Source: Methanobacterium petrolearium (GTDB lineage Archaea; Methanobacteriota; Methanobacteria; Methanobacteriales; Methanobacteriaceae). Taken from it: a stretch of 64,000 nucleotides of DNA. Position 1 is the stretch's first letter. Each line of letters starts with the position of its first letter. Below the pieces are notes generated by a model. The model did no database searches. It was not told the DNA's origin and saw nothing but the letters and a program-made list of their open reading frames with translations. Made by a program: the position numbers and the translations under genes. Location: assembly GCF_017873625.1 (NCBI RefSeq), contig NZ_JAGGKL010000007.1, positions 62,001-126,000 of the forward strand. Direction: 5' to 3'. This document shows positions 53,171-63,326 of this stretch, piece by piece.

Positions 53171-53650
53171 ATGGGAAAACCAGTCTGGATAATTATAATA
53201 ATTGCCGTAGCTATCTGCATTTGTTGTGGTTTCTACATATCCACAGTCATGGTTTTTCCTGAAAACCCGGCGACTCATGGTTATTTTGATATGATATGTG
53301 GAATGCCATTTGTCAGTACACATGGCCCTCACCCTGAAACATTCTGGCAGAAGGGAGGCGATTGCGATGACCGTGCCAGGGTATTTAAGGCTTACCTTGA
53401 AAGTAAAGGTGCAACTGGAGTTCAATTATGTTGGATGTGCAGAATTGAAAATGGTACCATGGTCAAAACCAGGACCGGGGATTATTCACACGAATTTGTG
53501 GTCTGGAATAACCGGGTGTACAACCCTTCACATAACCAATCCAGACAATTTTACAATGCACCCATACATGAATATCAGGCATTTGCCTCAAAAAGTCATG
53601 GTTTCAACACCTGGTATTTTGAAAACCAAACTGTGGGAATTTCATTCTAA
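53171..53650 (+). CDS. transglutaminase-like membrane-anchored protein
   Basis: About 159 aa. An N-terminal signal anchor (VWIIIIIAVAICICCGFYI) is followed by a domain with GGDCDDRARVFKAYLESKG (Cys65), SHEFVVWNN (His107) and RVYNPS, the Cys-His-(Asn/Asp) order and spacing of the transglutaminase-like cysteine hydrolases. It probably acts outside the membrane, as a protease or amidase. I chose ATG 53171 with GGTGTGA five bases upstream; the frame is open from 53120. It is convergent with the PLD gene; the space between them is made of tandem repeats. Substrate unknown. Confidence 0.72.
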   Translation: MGKPVWIIIIIAVAICICCGFYISTVMVFPENPATHGYFDMICGMPFVSTHGPHPETFWQKGGDCDDRARVFKAYLESKGATGVQLCWMCRIENGTMVKTRTGDYSHEFVVWNNRVYNPSHNQSRQFYNAPIHEYQAFASKSHGFNTWYFENQTVGISF

Positions 53651-53815
53651 AAGACTAATAACATTGGGGCCATCATTTTAGAAGATTAATACTCTTGAAA
53701 ATTCCATTTTAGAAGATTCATCTCTTTGGGACCATCATTTTAAAAGATGAATAGCCTTGAAAATTCCATTTTAGAAATGTACATTCGTGGTAACATCCTC
53801 TTAGAAGTGATCATC
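53644..53815 (+). repeat. 31-bp tandem repeat array filling the gap between two convergent stop codons
   Basis: Five 31-bp units begin at 53644, 53675, 53706, 53737 and 53768 and a partial sixth at 53799. Each starts with ATTYTARAAG-like sequence (ATTTTAGAAGATTAAT consensus) and ends alternately in GAAAATTCC or GGGACCATC. The first unit contains the TAA stop of the transglutaminase-like gene (53648-53650). The last contains the reversed TAA stop of the PLD gene (53801-53803). There are no spacers of unique sequence, so it is not a CRISPR. Confidence 0.92.
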
Positions 53816-54322
53816 ACTCATGATGGGTTCCAGATCCCGGTGATCCTTTAAATCCTCTTTAGTAAGAGGTGTGGCCTTCTCCCAGTAACCATAGATTTCA
53901 GGGACCAGTTCGGGTAGGATGGATGTTTTCCCGGTTACTGTGGTTTCCAGTGATTTATGAAGACTGTACCAGTACCAGTTGGCACTGCCCAGATAGAAGG
54001 TTATATCATCTATAATTATGACCTTGGAGTGGAGTTGGGGGAGTGTTCTGGCCTGAAAGTTTTCCAGATTTTCCTGGGCCAGGTTCAGTGCAGACATGGT
54101 CTTACCATCAACCAGGCCATCATCATCTATACGCACCAGGAATAAGACAGCTAAATCTGGTTGTGGTAGTGAATCTATAACTATCCGTGTAAAATAAGCA
54201 TCAAGCCAGGGGCCAACTATCATAATGCTGTTGGTTGCCTGCAGGATACTGTTCTGGAGTTGTGGGATTATTTGATCCTTACCCAGCAGGGTCAACTTTT
54301 CAGGTGTTGCATTTGGATTCAT
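53801..54322 (-). CDS. PLD-family protein with one HKD motif
   Basis: A 173-aa phospholipase D superfamily protein. The single HKD motif LHSKVIIIDD has His98, Lys100 and Asp105, followed by YLGSANWYW with the conserved Gly-Ser and Asn. One-HKD members such as Nuc form dimers and cleave nucleic acids or phospholipids. No signal peptide is seen, so it is probably cytoplasmic. The last codons are DDHF before the TAA stop, the sequence from which the adjacent repeats appear to derive. Substrate unknown. Confidence 0.87.
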   Translation of the reverse strand: MNPNATPEKLTLLGKDQIIPQLQNSILQATNSIMIVGPWLDAYFTRIVIDSLPQPDLAVLFLVRIDDDGLVDGKTMSALNLAQENLENFQARTLPQLHSKVIIIDDITFYLGSANWYWYSLHKSLETTVTGKTSILPELVPEIYGYWEKATPLTKEDLKDHRDLEPIMSDDHF

Positions 54323-54399
54323 AATGACTAGTGGCTATGTTATTAGCTGTTATGGAAAAAAAATAAAGAATAAGTAATTTTTTTAAAAAAAGGTACTTT

Positions 54400-54831
54400 T
54401 TATTCCACTTTAACCTCAAAAGTTTCTTTCTTCTCCAGCTTGGGCATGATGATGGTTAAAACGCCGTTATCGAATTTGGCAGTGACATCATTCAGTTTCA
54501 CCTTGGCTGGTAATATTAAAGTACGGGCAGCAGAAGCATAACGTCTTTCCTTCTTATGGTAAGTTACTCCTTCTTGGTCAGTTTCTTCGGAATGTTCTGC
54601 CCTGATCTCCAGGGAATCCTCGGTAAGATCGATCTTTATATCCTCACGGTTAACACCGGGTAGATCGGTTTTAACCACGATGTTATCATCGTTTTCTATA
54701 ACATCCATGGCAGGTTTAGCTGGTCCCCCCTGATATTTGGCAATGGCTTTATCAAGATCTCCCTGTCTTTCCTTAAGAGTTTGAAGCATGTCACTAAATA
54801 GCTGTTCTGCAGTTCCTTTTTTCTCACTCAT
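54400..54831 (-). CDS. small heat shock protein, Hsp20 family
   Basis: A 143-aa Hsp20 chaperone. The alpha-crystallin domain covers about residues 45-140, with VKTDLPGVNREDIKI, LEIRAEHSEE and ASAARTLILP, and FDNGVLTIIMPK near the end as in archaeal Hsp16.5 relatives. The start is ATG 54831, preceded by GGGAGGAT; an in-frame extension of 24 residues to 54903 has no ribosome site. It prevents aggregation of denatured proteins. It stands alone. Confidence 0.94.
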   Translation of the reverse strand: MSEKKGTAEQLFSDMLQTLKERQGDLDKAIAKYQGGPAKPAMDVIENDDNIVVKTDLPGVNREDIKIDLTEDSLEIRAEHSEETDQEGVTYHKKERRYASAARTLILPAKVKLNDVTAKFDNGVLTIIMPKLEKKETFEVKVE

Positions 54832-55186
54832 GTTAATCCTCCCAGAATTTTTATAATCCAGGATATAACGCTGTCTTAAATCAGCGATCCTGACTGTACT
54901 CACCTTCTAGTTATGTTGTTTAGAACACTTAATAGTTTCCACTGAGTTTTTATGTTCCACTAAAAACCTCGTTTATTTTTCACTGAAATTCGTGTTACAC
55001 AATTAATTTAATGCCGGTATTTTGCCAGGAAAATATCAGTGTGATTTTTTTTTTTAGTGATGAAAACTTTTATAAGGGAAGTAATACCAATTTTTTATTA
55101 TAAATTTTTTTATGAGGGTGTATTCGTAGTTGAAAATATTGGAAAAATTTAATTTTAATATTATAAAAACGCAAAACAATACTTTA

Positions 55187-55198
55187 AATATTATATAC
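55187..55198 (+). promoter_or_regulatory. TATA box of the MFS gene
   Basis: AATATTATATAC lies 32 bases before ATG 55230, so transcription should start about 10 bases before the codon. No ribosome site precedes it, consistent with a leaderless or near-leaderless message. Confidence 0.5.
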
Positions 55199-55229
55199 AG
55201 GTTTTTTTTAACTGTTATATCAGTGGTTA

Positions 55230-56786
55230 ATGGAAATAAGGCATTCGACCTTTGCACATATCATTTTGCCAGGTCATGATATTATTACTGGTTTTAAAAA
55301 TAAATGGTTAACCCTGCTAGCACTATCTCTGGGAACCATGATGGTTCCCATCAATGCCAGTATTACCAATGTATCCCTGCCCACCATCTCCATGTTTTTT
55401 GGAGTGAGCCTGGCCACAGCCCAATGGGTGCTGATAAGTTATCTCATTACACTTTTAGGATTTGTACTTTTCTTCTCCAGACTGGGAGATTTCTGTGGGC
55501 AAGAAAGAGTTTATCTGGCTGGATTGGTTGGTTTTGTGGTAACTTCCCTACTGTGTAGTCTGTCACCATCCATTGAGGCTTTGATTGTTTTCAGGGGTTT
55601 GCAGGGACTGGCCGCTGCCATGATGATCAGTGTATCCATGGCCCTGGTACGCAGATCCTTCCCAGCCCCAGAACTGGGAAGTGCACTGGGTATATATGCA
55701 GTGGCCATTGCTGCCGGTCTGGCACTGGGGCCAGCCATAGGGGGGCTTGTTTCCAGCTTCATGGGTTGGAGAGGCATATTCCTGGTTAACCTCCCAGTGG
55801 GAATTCTGGACTTTGTATTCTGTTTCCAGGTTTTAAAACGAAGCCAACGCCAGATAGTTAAATGGGACCTTCCTGGAACTGTACTGCAGTTTGTTTGCCT
55901 TTTTCTGGTAGTTTATACTCTGAATCTTGTGGAAAATGGTGATTTCACCCAGGCAGTTATTACTGGGGTTCTGGCCATCACCACACTTTTAGGTTTTGTG
56001 TATCAGGAGTTACGCTGCCAGAATCCAGTGCTTAAACTGGATTTATTCCAAAACCATACATTCACAGCCTTTACCCTTAGCCTGCACTTTAACTACATAT
56101 GTATGTACATGATGTTCTTTGCAGTGCCCTTCTATCTCCAGAAGGTTCTCTATCTAGATTCTGGAACCACTGGATTAGTTTTAACAGCTTCACCCATTAT
56201 AATGATGGCAGTATCACCCCTGAGTGGGATGGTGGCTGATCGTTTCGGTTCCAGAACCCCTGCTTTCCTGGGTTCAATGGTATCAGCACTGGCACTGCTT
56301 TCCATGACCCAGTTAACAGTCAACTCCAGTGCCTGGGATGTTTTTTTCTCCCTGGCTATGCTGGGATTGGGAGCAGCCCTGTTCCAGTCACCCACCAACC
56401 GTACTCTGATGAGTCAACTACCCTTAGAAAAGGCTGGTGAAGCTTCAGGAATTATTGCCACCACCAGGAATCTGGGTATGGTGTTTGCAGTGTGCTATGC
56501 TGGTCTTCTGATACACCTGGCCATAGCCCCGGATATGATGCACTCTGCACACCTGGCTGGTCAGGCAGCTGTGGATCTTACCAGTGGCCTGCATCTGGTG
56601 GTGTTATTAGGTGCAATTTTAAGTGTGAGCATGGCATTCCTATCCCTGGTTGGACTTAAAAACAAGAGAAAAACCATGGTTAAGTATGAAAAGGTGGCGG
56701 TGGAAAAAACCATCAAGGTGGAAAAAAGGGTGATTGGTACCATAAGCAGTGCAGTTATGGTGATGGGAAGTTATCACTCTAAATAG
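55230..56786 (+). CDS. MFS multidrug-type exporter, DHA2 family
   Basis: A 518-aa major facilitator with 14 predicted helices and a charged C-terminal tail. Motif A-like loop FFSRLGDFCGQERVYL replaces the more usual LxDrxGrr. Motif C is ALGPAIGGLVSSFMGWRG. The second-half loop SGMVADRFGSRTP is a standard motif-A-like turn. It is the third exporter of this class in the window. Drug or metabolite export by proton exchange is the family role. The stop codon lies in the first unit of a 23-bp repeat array. Confidence 0.92.
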   Translation: MEIRHSTFAHIILPGHDIITGFKNKWLTLLALSLGTMMVPINASITNVSLPTISMFFGVSLATAQWVLISYLITLLGFVLFFSRLGDFCGQERVYLAGLVGFVVTSLLCSLSPSIEALIVFRGLQGLAAAMMISVSMALVRRSFPAPELGSALGIYAVAIAAGLALGPAIGGLVSSFMGWRGIFLVNLPVGILDFVFCFQVLKRSQRQIVKWDLPGTVLQFVCLFLVVYTLNLVENGDFTQAVITGVLAITTLLGFVYQELRCQNPVLKLDLFQNHTFTAFTLSLHFNYICMYMMFFAVPFYLQKVLYLDSGTTGLVLTASPIIMMAVSPLSGMVADRFGSRTPAFLGSMVSALALLSMTQLTVNSSAWDVFFSLAMLGLGAALFQSPTNRTLMSQLPLEKAGEASGIIATTRNLGMVFAVCYAGLLIHLAIAPDMMHSAHLAGQAAVDLTSGLHLVVLLGAILSVSMAFLSLVGLKNKRKTMVKYEKVAVEKTIKVEKRVIGTISSAVMVMGSYHSK

Positions 56787-56870
56787 GTAAGAACAGTTTA
56801 TCTACATGGGTAAGAACTGTTAATCTACATGGGTAAGAACTGTTAATCTAAATGGGTAAGAACTGTATAA
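56779..56870 (+). repeat. 23-bp tandem repeat, four copies, containing the MFS stop codon
   Basis: Units at 56779, 56802, 56825 and 56848 share CTA-A/C-ATGGGTAAGAACTGTTAAT (first unit CTAAATAGGTAAGAACAGTTTAT). The first contains the TAG stop (56784-56786) of the MFS gene. The rest are outside. The units are direct and without spacers. Confidence 0.92.
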
Positions 56871-57027
56871 TTCCCATCAGGATAACTAATTAGATTTTAA
56901 CAATTCTATTGGATTCTAACAAATAATACACCTTTTTAAATAATATACCTTTTTTTTTGGTGATAAAATTCACAATCGATTTTAAATGATGGTGAAGACA
57001 TTCCTAGATCTAAGGAAGGTGAACATT

Positions 57028-57441
57028 TTGACTGGGAAAAATTTGGTTGTTTCTACATTATTTTTAATTTTGATATTGCCGTTTTTTAGTGGAGTTTTTG
57101 GAGCAGATAATACTGTTAACAACAATACAGACGAAATAGGTGACGATGCAGCTACTACCGGGATCATGATTCAGGAACTATCTGAAAACCCGGTGGTTGG
57201 TAATGTTTCTGATGTTAATAAAAAAGTTATTAACCAAGTATCCAATCAACCAATTGTTCAACAAACTTACAACACTATCACACCTTATGTTCAGCCAGCT
57301 GTATCTAATGCGAACTTGTACCTGTCTTTTGCACAGCAACAGGGAATACTTTTTGCTAATATGGTAAATAACCAGCAGCAAAGCTTTATGATATCTCAAG
57401 CAGCAACTGTTGAGTCTGTTCAACAGATTTTTGGCTTTTAA
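57028..57441 (+). CDS. small secreted protein of unknown function
   Basis: A 137-aa exported protein. The signal peptide is LVVSTLFLILILPFFSGVFGA, with a clear Ala-type cleavage site. The mature part is rich in Gln, Asn, Val and Ser (VNNQQQSFMISQAATVE), with no cysteine or recognisable domain. The start is TTG 57028 because GGAAGGTGA ends five bases upstream; an earlier ATG at 56986 lacks a ribosome site. It might form a surface filament or fibre, but this is a guess from composition. Confidence 0.65.
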   Translation: MTGKNLVVSTLFLILILPFFSGVFGADNTVNNNTDEIGDDAATTGIMIQELSENPVVGNVSDVNKKVINQVSNQPIVQQTYNTITPYVQPAVSNANLYLSFAQQQGILFANMVNNQQQSFMISQAATVESVQQIFGF

Positions 57442-57496
57442 TAACATATTCTGCCAGCACTTCAAGCGGCATGGGGAGATGTTTACTTTGTGAATA

Positions 57497-57530
57497 ATTC
57501 AGGATCTGTGTTTATTCAGGATCTGTGTTT
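57497..57530 (+). repeat. 17-bp tandem duplication
   Basis: ATTCAGGATCTGTGTTT occurs at 57497-57513 and again at 57514-57530, about 55 bases after the stop of the preceding gene. Its position after a gene fits the wider pattern, although it does not include the stop codon. Confidence 0.75.
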
Positions 57531-57608
57531 TAAAATTTTCGTTCTGTAAGTATTGGGGAAAATATTAATATGTCCCGCTATTTTATTTCAGTTAAAGGTG
57601 ATTTAAAA

Positions 57609-58394
57609 ATGATAAAACACAGTATTGTTGGTAACGCTATGCAGATGCTTATAACTGAACTATCCCCTAATGATGAAGTGTACGGGGAATCTGGTAAATT
57701 CTTATGGAAAACTTCCAACGTGGATATGGACACACGATTTGGAACCCAGAAACACGAGGGGAAGAGTTTCCTGGATAAAGCTATTGGTACAGCTATTGAT
57801 GTGGGTAAAAGAAGCCTGGCCGGAGAAGGTGTGGCATTTGTACATTTTTCACCCATGGGTGGAGATGGGAAGGTGGCCTTTGCTCAGATGATCCCAGGGG
57901 AGATAACCGCCCTGGAACTGGACGGATCCAGGGAATTGTTTGTTCAGTCTGATGGGTTACTGGCTGCCGAGAGCACCATAGACTTTAACATAGCATTAAC
58001 TAAGCGTTTGGGGGCTGGTGCTTTTGGTGGTCAGGGTTTTATCCTGGAAAGATTTTCAGATAAGGGGACACTGTTTATTGGATCCTGTGGGAATTTCATG
58101 GAACTTAACCCAGCAGACTATGGGGGAACCCTACACGTGGACACTGGCTGTCTGGTGGCCTTTGAAGATAGCGTTGATTATGACATAGAATTCATTGGTG
58201 GTCTGGATAAGAAAGGATTGAAAAACATTGTCTTTGGTGGAGAAGGAATATTCTTCGCCAAACTGACTGGAAATGGAAAAGTATGGATCCAGTCCATGAA
58301 TGTGTACTCCCTTTCTAAGACCCTCTTCAAGTACTCTGGTCAGAGATCTGCAGAGGACCGCACTGACCTGGGTGGATTGTTGAGTAATATTTAA
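57609..58394 (+). CDS. AIM24/TIGR00266-family protein
   Basis: A 261-aa protein of the AIM24 family (a beta-sandwich jelly roll). Typical landmarks are QMLITELSPNDEVYGESG (here in two parts around SPND), FVHFSPMGGDGKVAFAQMIPGE and VDTGCLVAFEDSVDYDIEFIGG (interrupted after the Cys). I chose ATG 57609 with AAGGTGAT five bases upstream; the frame is open from 57570. Mitochondrial AIM24 helps organise membrane complexes, and prokaryotic members have no assigned function. No neighbour points to one. Confidence 0.88.
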   Translation: MIKHSIVGNAMQMLITELSPNDEVYGESGKFLWKTSNVDMDTRFGTQKHEGKSFLDKAIGTAIDVGKRSLAGEGVAFVHFSPMGGDGKVAFAQMIPGEITALELDGSRELFVQSDGLLAAESTIDFNIALTKRLGAGAFGGQGFILERFSDKGTLFIGSCGNFMELNPADYGGTLHVDTGCLVAFEDSVDYDIEFIGGLDKKGLKNIVFGGEGIFFAKLTGNGKVWIQSMNVYSLSKTLFKYSGQRSAEDRTDLGGLLSNI

Positions 58395-58476
58395 GGGATA
58401 AAACTTTCCCTATTTCTTCTTTTAAAAAAAACTATGGATCAGTGCCGCCTTTTTTATCAATTACCGTGTTTATTAA

Positions 58477-58932
58477 CTAATTAACCAGTGATTTTTTAAC
58501 ACTTTCCAGATCATTTTTAATCCGGGTTAAAGTATGTTTAGTTCCGGACATGCGGCCGAACATAACTCCTGCGGTGATGCTGACGATAATACCCATGTAA
58601 GTGGTTCCATCTGTCCAGTAACCTACTACAATGGTTCTGGTGATAATGAAGATAATGTACAAAATGAATATGATGGCACCAATCCAGTCCATGTTACTTA
58701 CCACCTGGTTGGTTTCCTCATCCCAACTTAAGTGGTACATACGGCTTACTATGATCCCCACACCTACACCTAGGATGATACTGGTAACTGCGTATATTAT
58801 GTTAAAACCGTTAATAACCACTTCGTAAACGGTAGCAGCAAATAGTACAATGGATATGATGGTTAATATTCTAAGCCGGGTGAATACGCGTTTGTCCAGA
58901 AATTCTCTTGAATTTGTTTTCTTGGGAGTCAT
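58477..58932 (-). CDS. four-helix membrane protein of unknown function
   Basis: A 151-aa membrane protein with four predicted helices (about 21-45, 48-66, 84-103 and 113-130) and a basic, positive N-terminus (MTPKKTNSREFLDKR). The C-terminal tail is helical and charged (TRIKNDLESVKKSLVN). I recognise no family. The ATG has no ribosome site. It is convergent with the AIM24 gene. Confidence 0.75.
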   Translation of the reverse strand: MTPKKTNSREFLDKRVFTRLRILTIISIVLFAATVYEVVINGFNIIYAVTSIILGVGVGIIVSRMYHLSWDEETNQVVSNMDWIGAIIFILYIIFIITRTIVVGYWTDGTTYMGIIVSITAGVMFGRMSGTKHTLTRIKNDLESVKKSLVN

Positions 58933-59099
58933 AGAACAAGCCTGTCAGTGTCATTTATAATGTTTAATCTGTTTTTACTGATATTTATTATAATATATAT
59001 TATTGTGGTGTAGACATGAGTTCATTTTCACTCCTGAAACATCCTTTATCAAGTGTAAAATAAAATTTCTACGAAAAATTTGAAAGATTTATGAATAAT

Positions 59100-59366
59100 T
59101 CACTTTAAATATACATTATCATGATGTTGATATTTCAAAAAGAGAATGTAATGTCCTGATTCGTTGATTTCATAAATCAAAACATATGAACCAATATGGG
59201 CCCGACGACTTCCAGACAGATCTCCCCTTAATGGTTTATAATGGTAAGGATTTTCTATGATTTGACCTATCTTTTTTTCAACATTCAAATAGTGTTGTCT
59301 ATCCTTTTTCTCCAGTTTTTTAAGAAGACGCTTAATATCTAGAGAAAGATAAATATCATAAGACAT
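59100..59366 (-). CDS. RelE/ParE-type toxin
   Basis: An 88-aa toxin of the RelE/ParE superfamily. The N-terminus DIYLSLDIKRLLKKLEKKD and the core segment PYHYKPLRGDLSGSRRAHIGSY are the usual fingerprint of this fold, with YVLIYEI following. RelE members cut mRNA on the ribosome and ParE members poison gyrase; the Arg-rich RRAHIGSYVLIY suggests a RelE type. It is translated two bases after the stop of the small antitoxin gene upstream. It probably forms a conditional addiction module. Confidence 0.88.
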   Translation of the reverse strand: MSYDIYLSLDIKRLLKKLEKKDRQHYLNVEKKIGQIIENPYHYKPLRGDLSGSRRAHIGSYVLIYEINESGHYILFLKYQHHDNVYLK

Positions 59367-59368
59367 GT

Positions 59369-59542
59369 TTATTCTGAAATATCTTTATGCATGTCTTTTA
59401 AAGATTTATAAACAACATATTTTCCTGATTTAACTTCATTGCGAACTTTTTCAAGTTCTTCTTTAAATTCAGGTGAAATTTCTTTTTCCTGGATTTTGTT
59501 ATTTTCTTTTGGTGATTTTAAAGCAGGATATGAATGTGCCAT
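59369..59542 (-). CDS. small antitoxin partner of the RelE-type toxin
   Basis: A 57-aa ORF found by reading directly upstream of the toxin. It starts at ATG 59542 with GGAGAT upstream and ends with TAA at 59369-59371, two bases before the toxin ATG. The C-terminal half is helical and charged (EFKEELEKVRNEVKSGKY) and then VVYKSLKDMHKDISE. Position, length and composition fit the antitoxin of a RelBE-like operon; no ribbon-helix-helix DNA-binding motif is obvious. Confidence 0.8.
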   Translation of the reverse strand: MAHSYPALKSPKENNKIQEKEISPEFKEELEKVRNEVKSGKYVVYKSLKDMHKDISE

Positions 59543-59714
59543 TTTCTATCTCCATTAGTTTTTATGTGGGTCAAAGAATATAATTGTTAATAATATTAAG
59601 TCAGATAATAGTATTAATAGTTATCTGTAAAATTAAATCATTCTTTTTTTTCTGAATAAAAAAGAATTAATGGAAAATTGGCTTTTTTTGGAGCTTTTGG
59701 CAGGGTGAAAGGCT

Positions 59715-60821
59715 TCATCCTTTAATTCCGAAGAGGAATCTAACTCCTTTGATCCTTCTAACCACTTCAATGGTGGCGATGGTGAACACGAAACTCAGGC
59801 CCATGATTAGGACTACCTGTATAGCCATGAGGTTGGGTATCCAGTTTATGATGTAGTAGGCAAACAGGTTGATCCAGACTATGTGGAAGATGTATATAGG
59901 GAAGGATACTGCAGATAGATACAGTGTTTTGGGGTTTTTGAATTCCATGTAATGTTTACCCATTCCCATCACCCCTAAAACTCCCAGCCACATGATGGCG
60001 TTTTCAAATAGTTTTAATAAAAACATGACTATGAGTGAGCTGATTGTCAGGGTGGAGGTTGTGGCAGTGGTTGTTGTAGAGCCTATGCCCGGCACAACCA
60101 TCAACAGATAGATGATGGTTATAACCAGGAAGCTGGTGAATAGTGGCCATCTTCTATCCTCCAGTTTTTTCTGGATCCTGTCATCAGATAACAGGAAGTA
60201 TCCGAAGAGGAAGAGTAATAAGAATTGTATGATGCTTTTTTCAGGATACAGGTTGAGGAAGAAACTTCCCAGTGCCAGGGGGATGATGAGTAACAACAAT
60301 TTAGGCAAGGTCACCTTTTCTATGGGGATCTTCCATGTTCCGTTTTTGTATTTCATTATGATGGGCAGTGCCAGCAGCGAGATGATAAATAAGTATAACA
60401 GGAACCATAATGGTCCTAAAAGTAGTCCTACTTCCAGGTAATATGGCCAGTTACCAAAAAAACTCAGCCAGAAAGTCAGGAAGCTTCCAGTGTACCCATT
60501 GAATAGGTAGCCAAAATAGACACTTACTGGTATAACCAGGATAACTCCAGCCACTGTGGGGAGGAGTAGTTTGGATATTCTTTCTTCCAGGTATTGCTTT
60601 GCATCCCTCCGTTTCAGGGAATAAAAGGTGGCTATTCCAGCAATTGCAAAGAGCAGTTGCATGAACCAGGGTGCAAAAGTTAGAATGAATGTATTGGCTA
60701 TTACTGAGTTGGCAGCATGGAAGTAATATGATCCAACGCTACTGTAGATGAGTAACACATGATAGGGGAATAATATTAAAATTATAAGCCAGCGTAGATT
60801 ATCAAGATAATATTTTCTCAT
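59715..60821 (-). CDS. acyltransferase 3 family membrane protein
   Basis: A 368-aa integral membrane protein with ten predicted helices. The N-terminus YYLDNLRWLIILILFPYHVLL carries the family's conserved Arg and His at the start of the first helix. The family adds acetyl or other acyl groups to extracytoplasmic sugars or lipids, for example in O-antigen. In an archaeon with no lipopolysaccharide it probably modifies a glycan or glycoprotein. A ribosome site AGAGGAGAC lies upstream. No glycan gene is adjacent. Confidence 0.88.
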   Translation of the reverse strand: MRKYYLDNLRWLIILILFPYHVLLIYSSVGSYYFHAANSVIANTFILTFAPWFMQLLFAIAGIATFYSLKRRDAKQYLEERISKLLLPTVAGVILVIPVSVYFGYLFNGYTGSFLTFWLSFFGNWPYYLEVGLLLGPLWFLLYLFIISLLALPIIMKYKNGTWKIPIEKVTLPKLLLLIIPLALGSFFLNLYPEKSIIQFLLLFLFGYFLLSDDRIQKKLEDRRWPLFTSFLVITIIYLLMVVPGIGSTTTTATTSTLTISSLIVMFLLKLFENAIMWLGVLGVMGMGKHYMEFKNPKTLYLSAVSFPIYIFHIVWINLFAYYIINWIPNLMAIQVVLIMGLSFVFTIATIEVVRRIKGVRFLFGIKG

Positions 60822-61053
60822 TTTACGTCTCCTCTAATTAAAGAAATGATTGATATCATAGATAAATATAGAACAATATTTTACTCTAGATTGGGAGTTG
60901 TTACGCCTCCTTAAGTAGAGTAATGTGTTATTTATGGAATATCTTCTAAAGTTTAATATATTTATTGTTAAATGAGAAACAAGTTCTTGACCACTATTTA
61001 ATAAGCTCCATTGTAATATTTTTCTTAGCACTATAATAGAATAGGAGAATAAA

Positions 61054-61421
61054 ATGAGAAAAAAAGTTTCTAACTGGTGAAAACAGGCACGGAAAGATTT
61101 TGAAAGTATTGCTGCTTTTTTATCTCAACAAGCTGCTGAAAAAGCATTGAAAGCTCTTTTTATATGTAAATTAAAGGATTTCATCGGAAACCCCCATTCA
61201 TTACTTCGCCTGGGTAAAGATGTGGATATTCCCTCAGATTATCATCATGGATTTTAGAAAGCTTAATCCTAGAAAGCTTAATCCAGATTTCATATTAACC
61301 CGGTATCCTGATGTTTGCCTATGGAGTTGCCTATGAATTTCATGATAAGAAAATCGTCCAGGAAAAGGTTTTAATAGCAGAGAAGGTGATTAAATGGGTG
61401 GAGAAGGAATTTAAGATATAA
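61054..61421 (+). pseudogene. decayed HEPN-domain gene
   Basis: From ATG 61054 (with AGGAG upstream) the frame reads MRKKVSNW then stop, then KQARKDFESIAAFLSQQAAEKALKAL... (in pieces: ARKDFESIAAFLSQQAAEKA, then LKALFICKLKDFIGNPHSL). This is the helix and QQAAEKALKAL/HSL pattern of HEPN proteins. The usual segment between helix 1 and QQAAEKAL is missing. A TAG follows, then a 15-bp duplication (TAGAAAGCTTAATCC at 61255 and 61270), then LNPDFILTRYPDV and, after a frameshift, YGVAYEFHDKKIVQEK to a stop at 61419. It once encoded a HEPN partner of a MNT-type nucleotidyltransferase, which is not seen here. Clearly broken. Confidence 0.82.
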
Positions 61422-61647
61422 AAGATTTTCTGGATAAAATTAGATCAGAGTTTAATCTTTAATTTAAGTTTATCAAAGATAGGGGCGAATTCGGGATTGA
61501 TAACAATACGTGATTTTAGGTAATATCCTGGTTTAACTATCTGTTCTTGATAATCATTAAATTTGATGTTGATTAATTTAATTACTAGTGAAATATTGAT
61601 GATTACCATCTGTTGATGATTACATCTGAAAATTAGGAGATGAGAAT

Positions 61648-62982
<1,335 letters not shown>

Positions 62983-63326
62983 TAACTATATATATTCAGT
63001 TAAGTAAGATACTTAAAAAATTCACATATGGAGTTTGCAGCCATTTCACTGGTTTATCAACGTGTAAATCTAAGTTCAACACAGCATGGTTCTAATTCCA
63101 GGGCTATTTCTTTTATTAAATCAACATTTTTCATCTTTTTTTGGTTTAGAATATATTTAGGGATATAGGCATGATCTAAGTAAGGATCAAATTTAATTTT
63201 GATCCAAGTCAAGATCAATTAATGGTTTTTTAAGATTTTTAAAAAAAATGGATGAATATTAAGAATTCATTACCTTAATTAAATATGAATAACTCATAAT
63301 TGTGCTGATAGAACCGCCTAGATTTT
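62983..63326. other. gene-free region after gdhA
   Basis: No gene is seen in these 344 AT-rich bases. They contain a perfect hairpin at 63184-63205 (GGATCAAA, loop TTTAAT, TTTGATCC), about 200 bases after the gdhA stop, and T-runs beyond (63225-63240). Neither end of the region shows a further repeat. Confidence 0.5.

Noticed and set aside
53298..53681. 127-aa plus-strand frame overlapping the transglutaminase-like gene
   Set aside because: The alternative frame has no domain, and the Cys-His motif is in the other frame.
53644..53815. CRISPR array
   Set aside because: The 31-bp units abut without unique spacers and diverge from one another; no cas gene is present.
60834..61031. 65-aa minus-strand frame before the acyltransferase gene
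   Set aside because: AT-rich intergenic sequence, no ribosome site and no recognisable feature.
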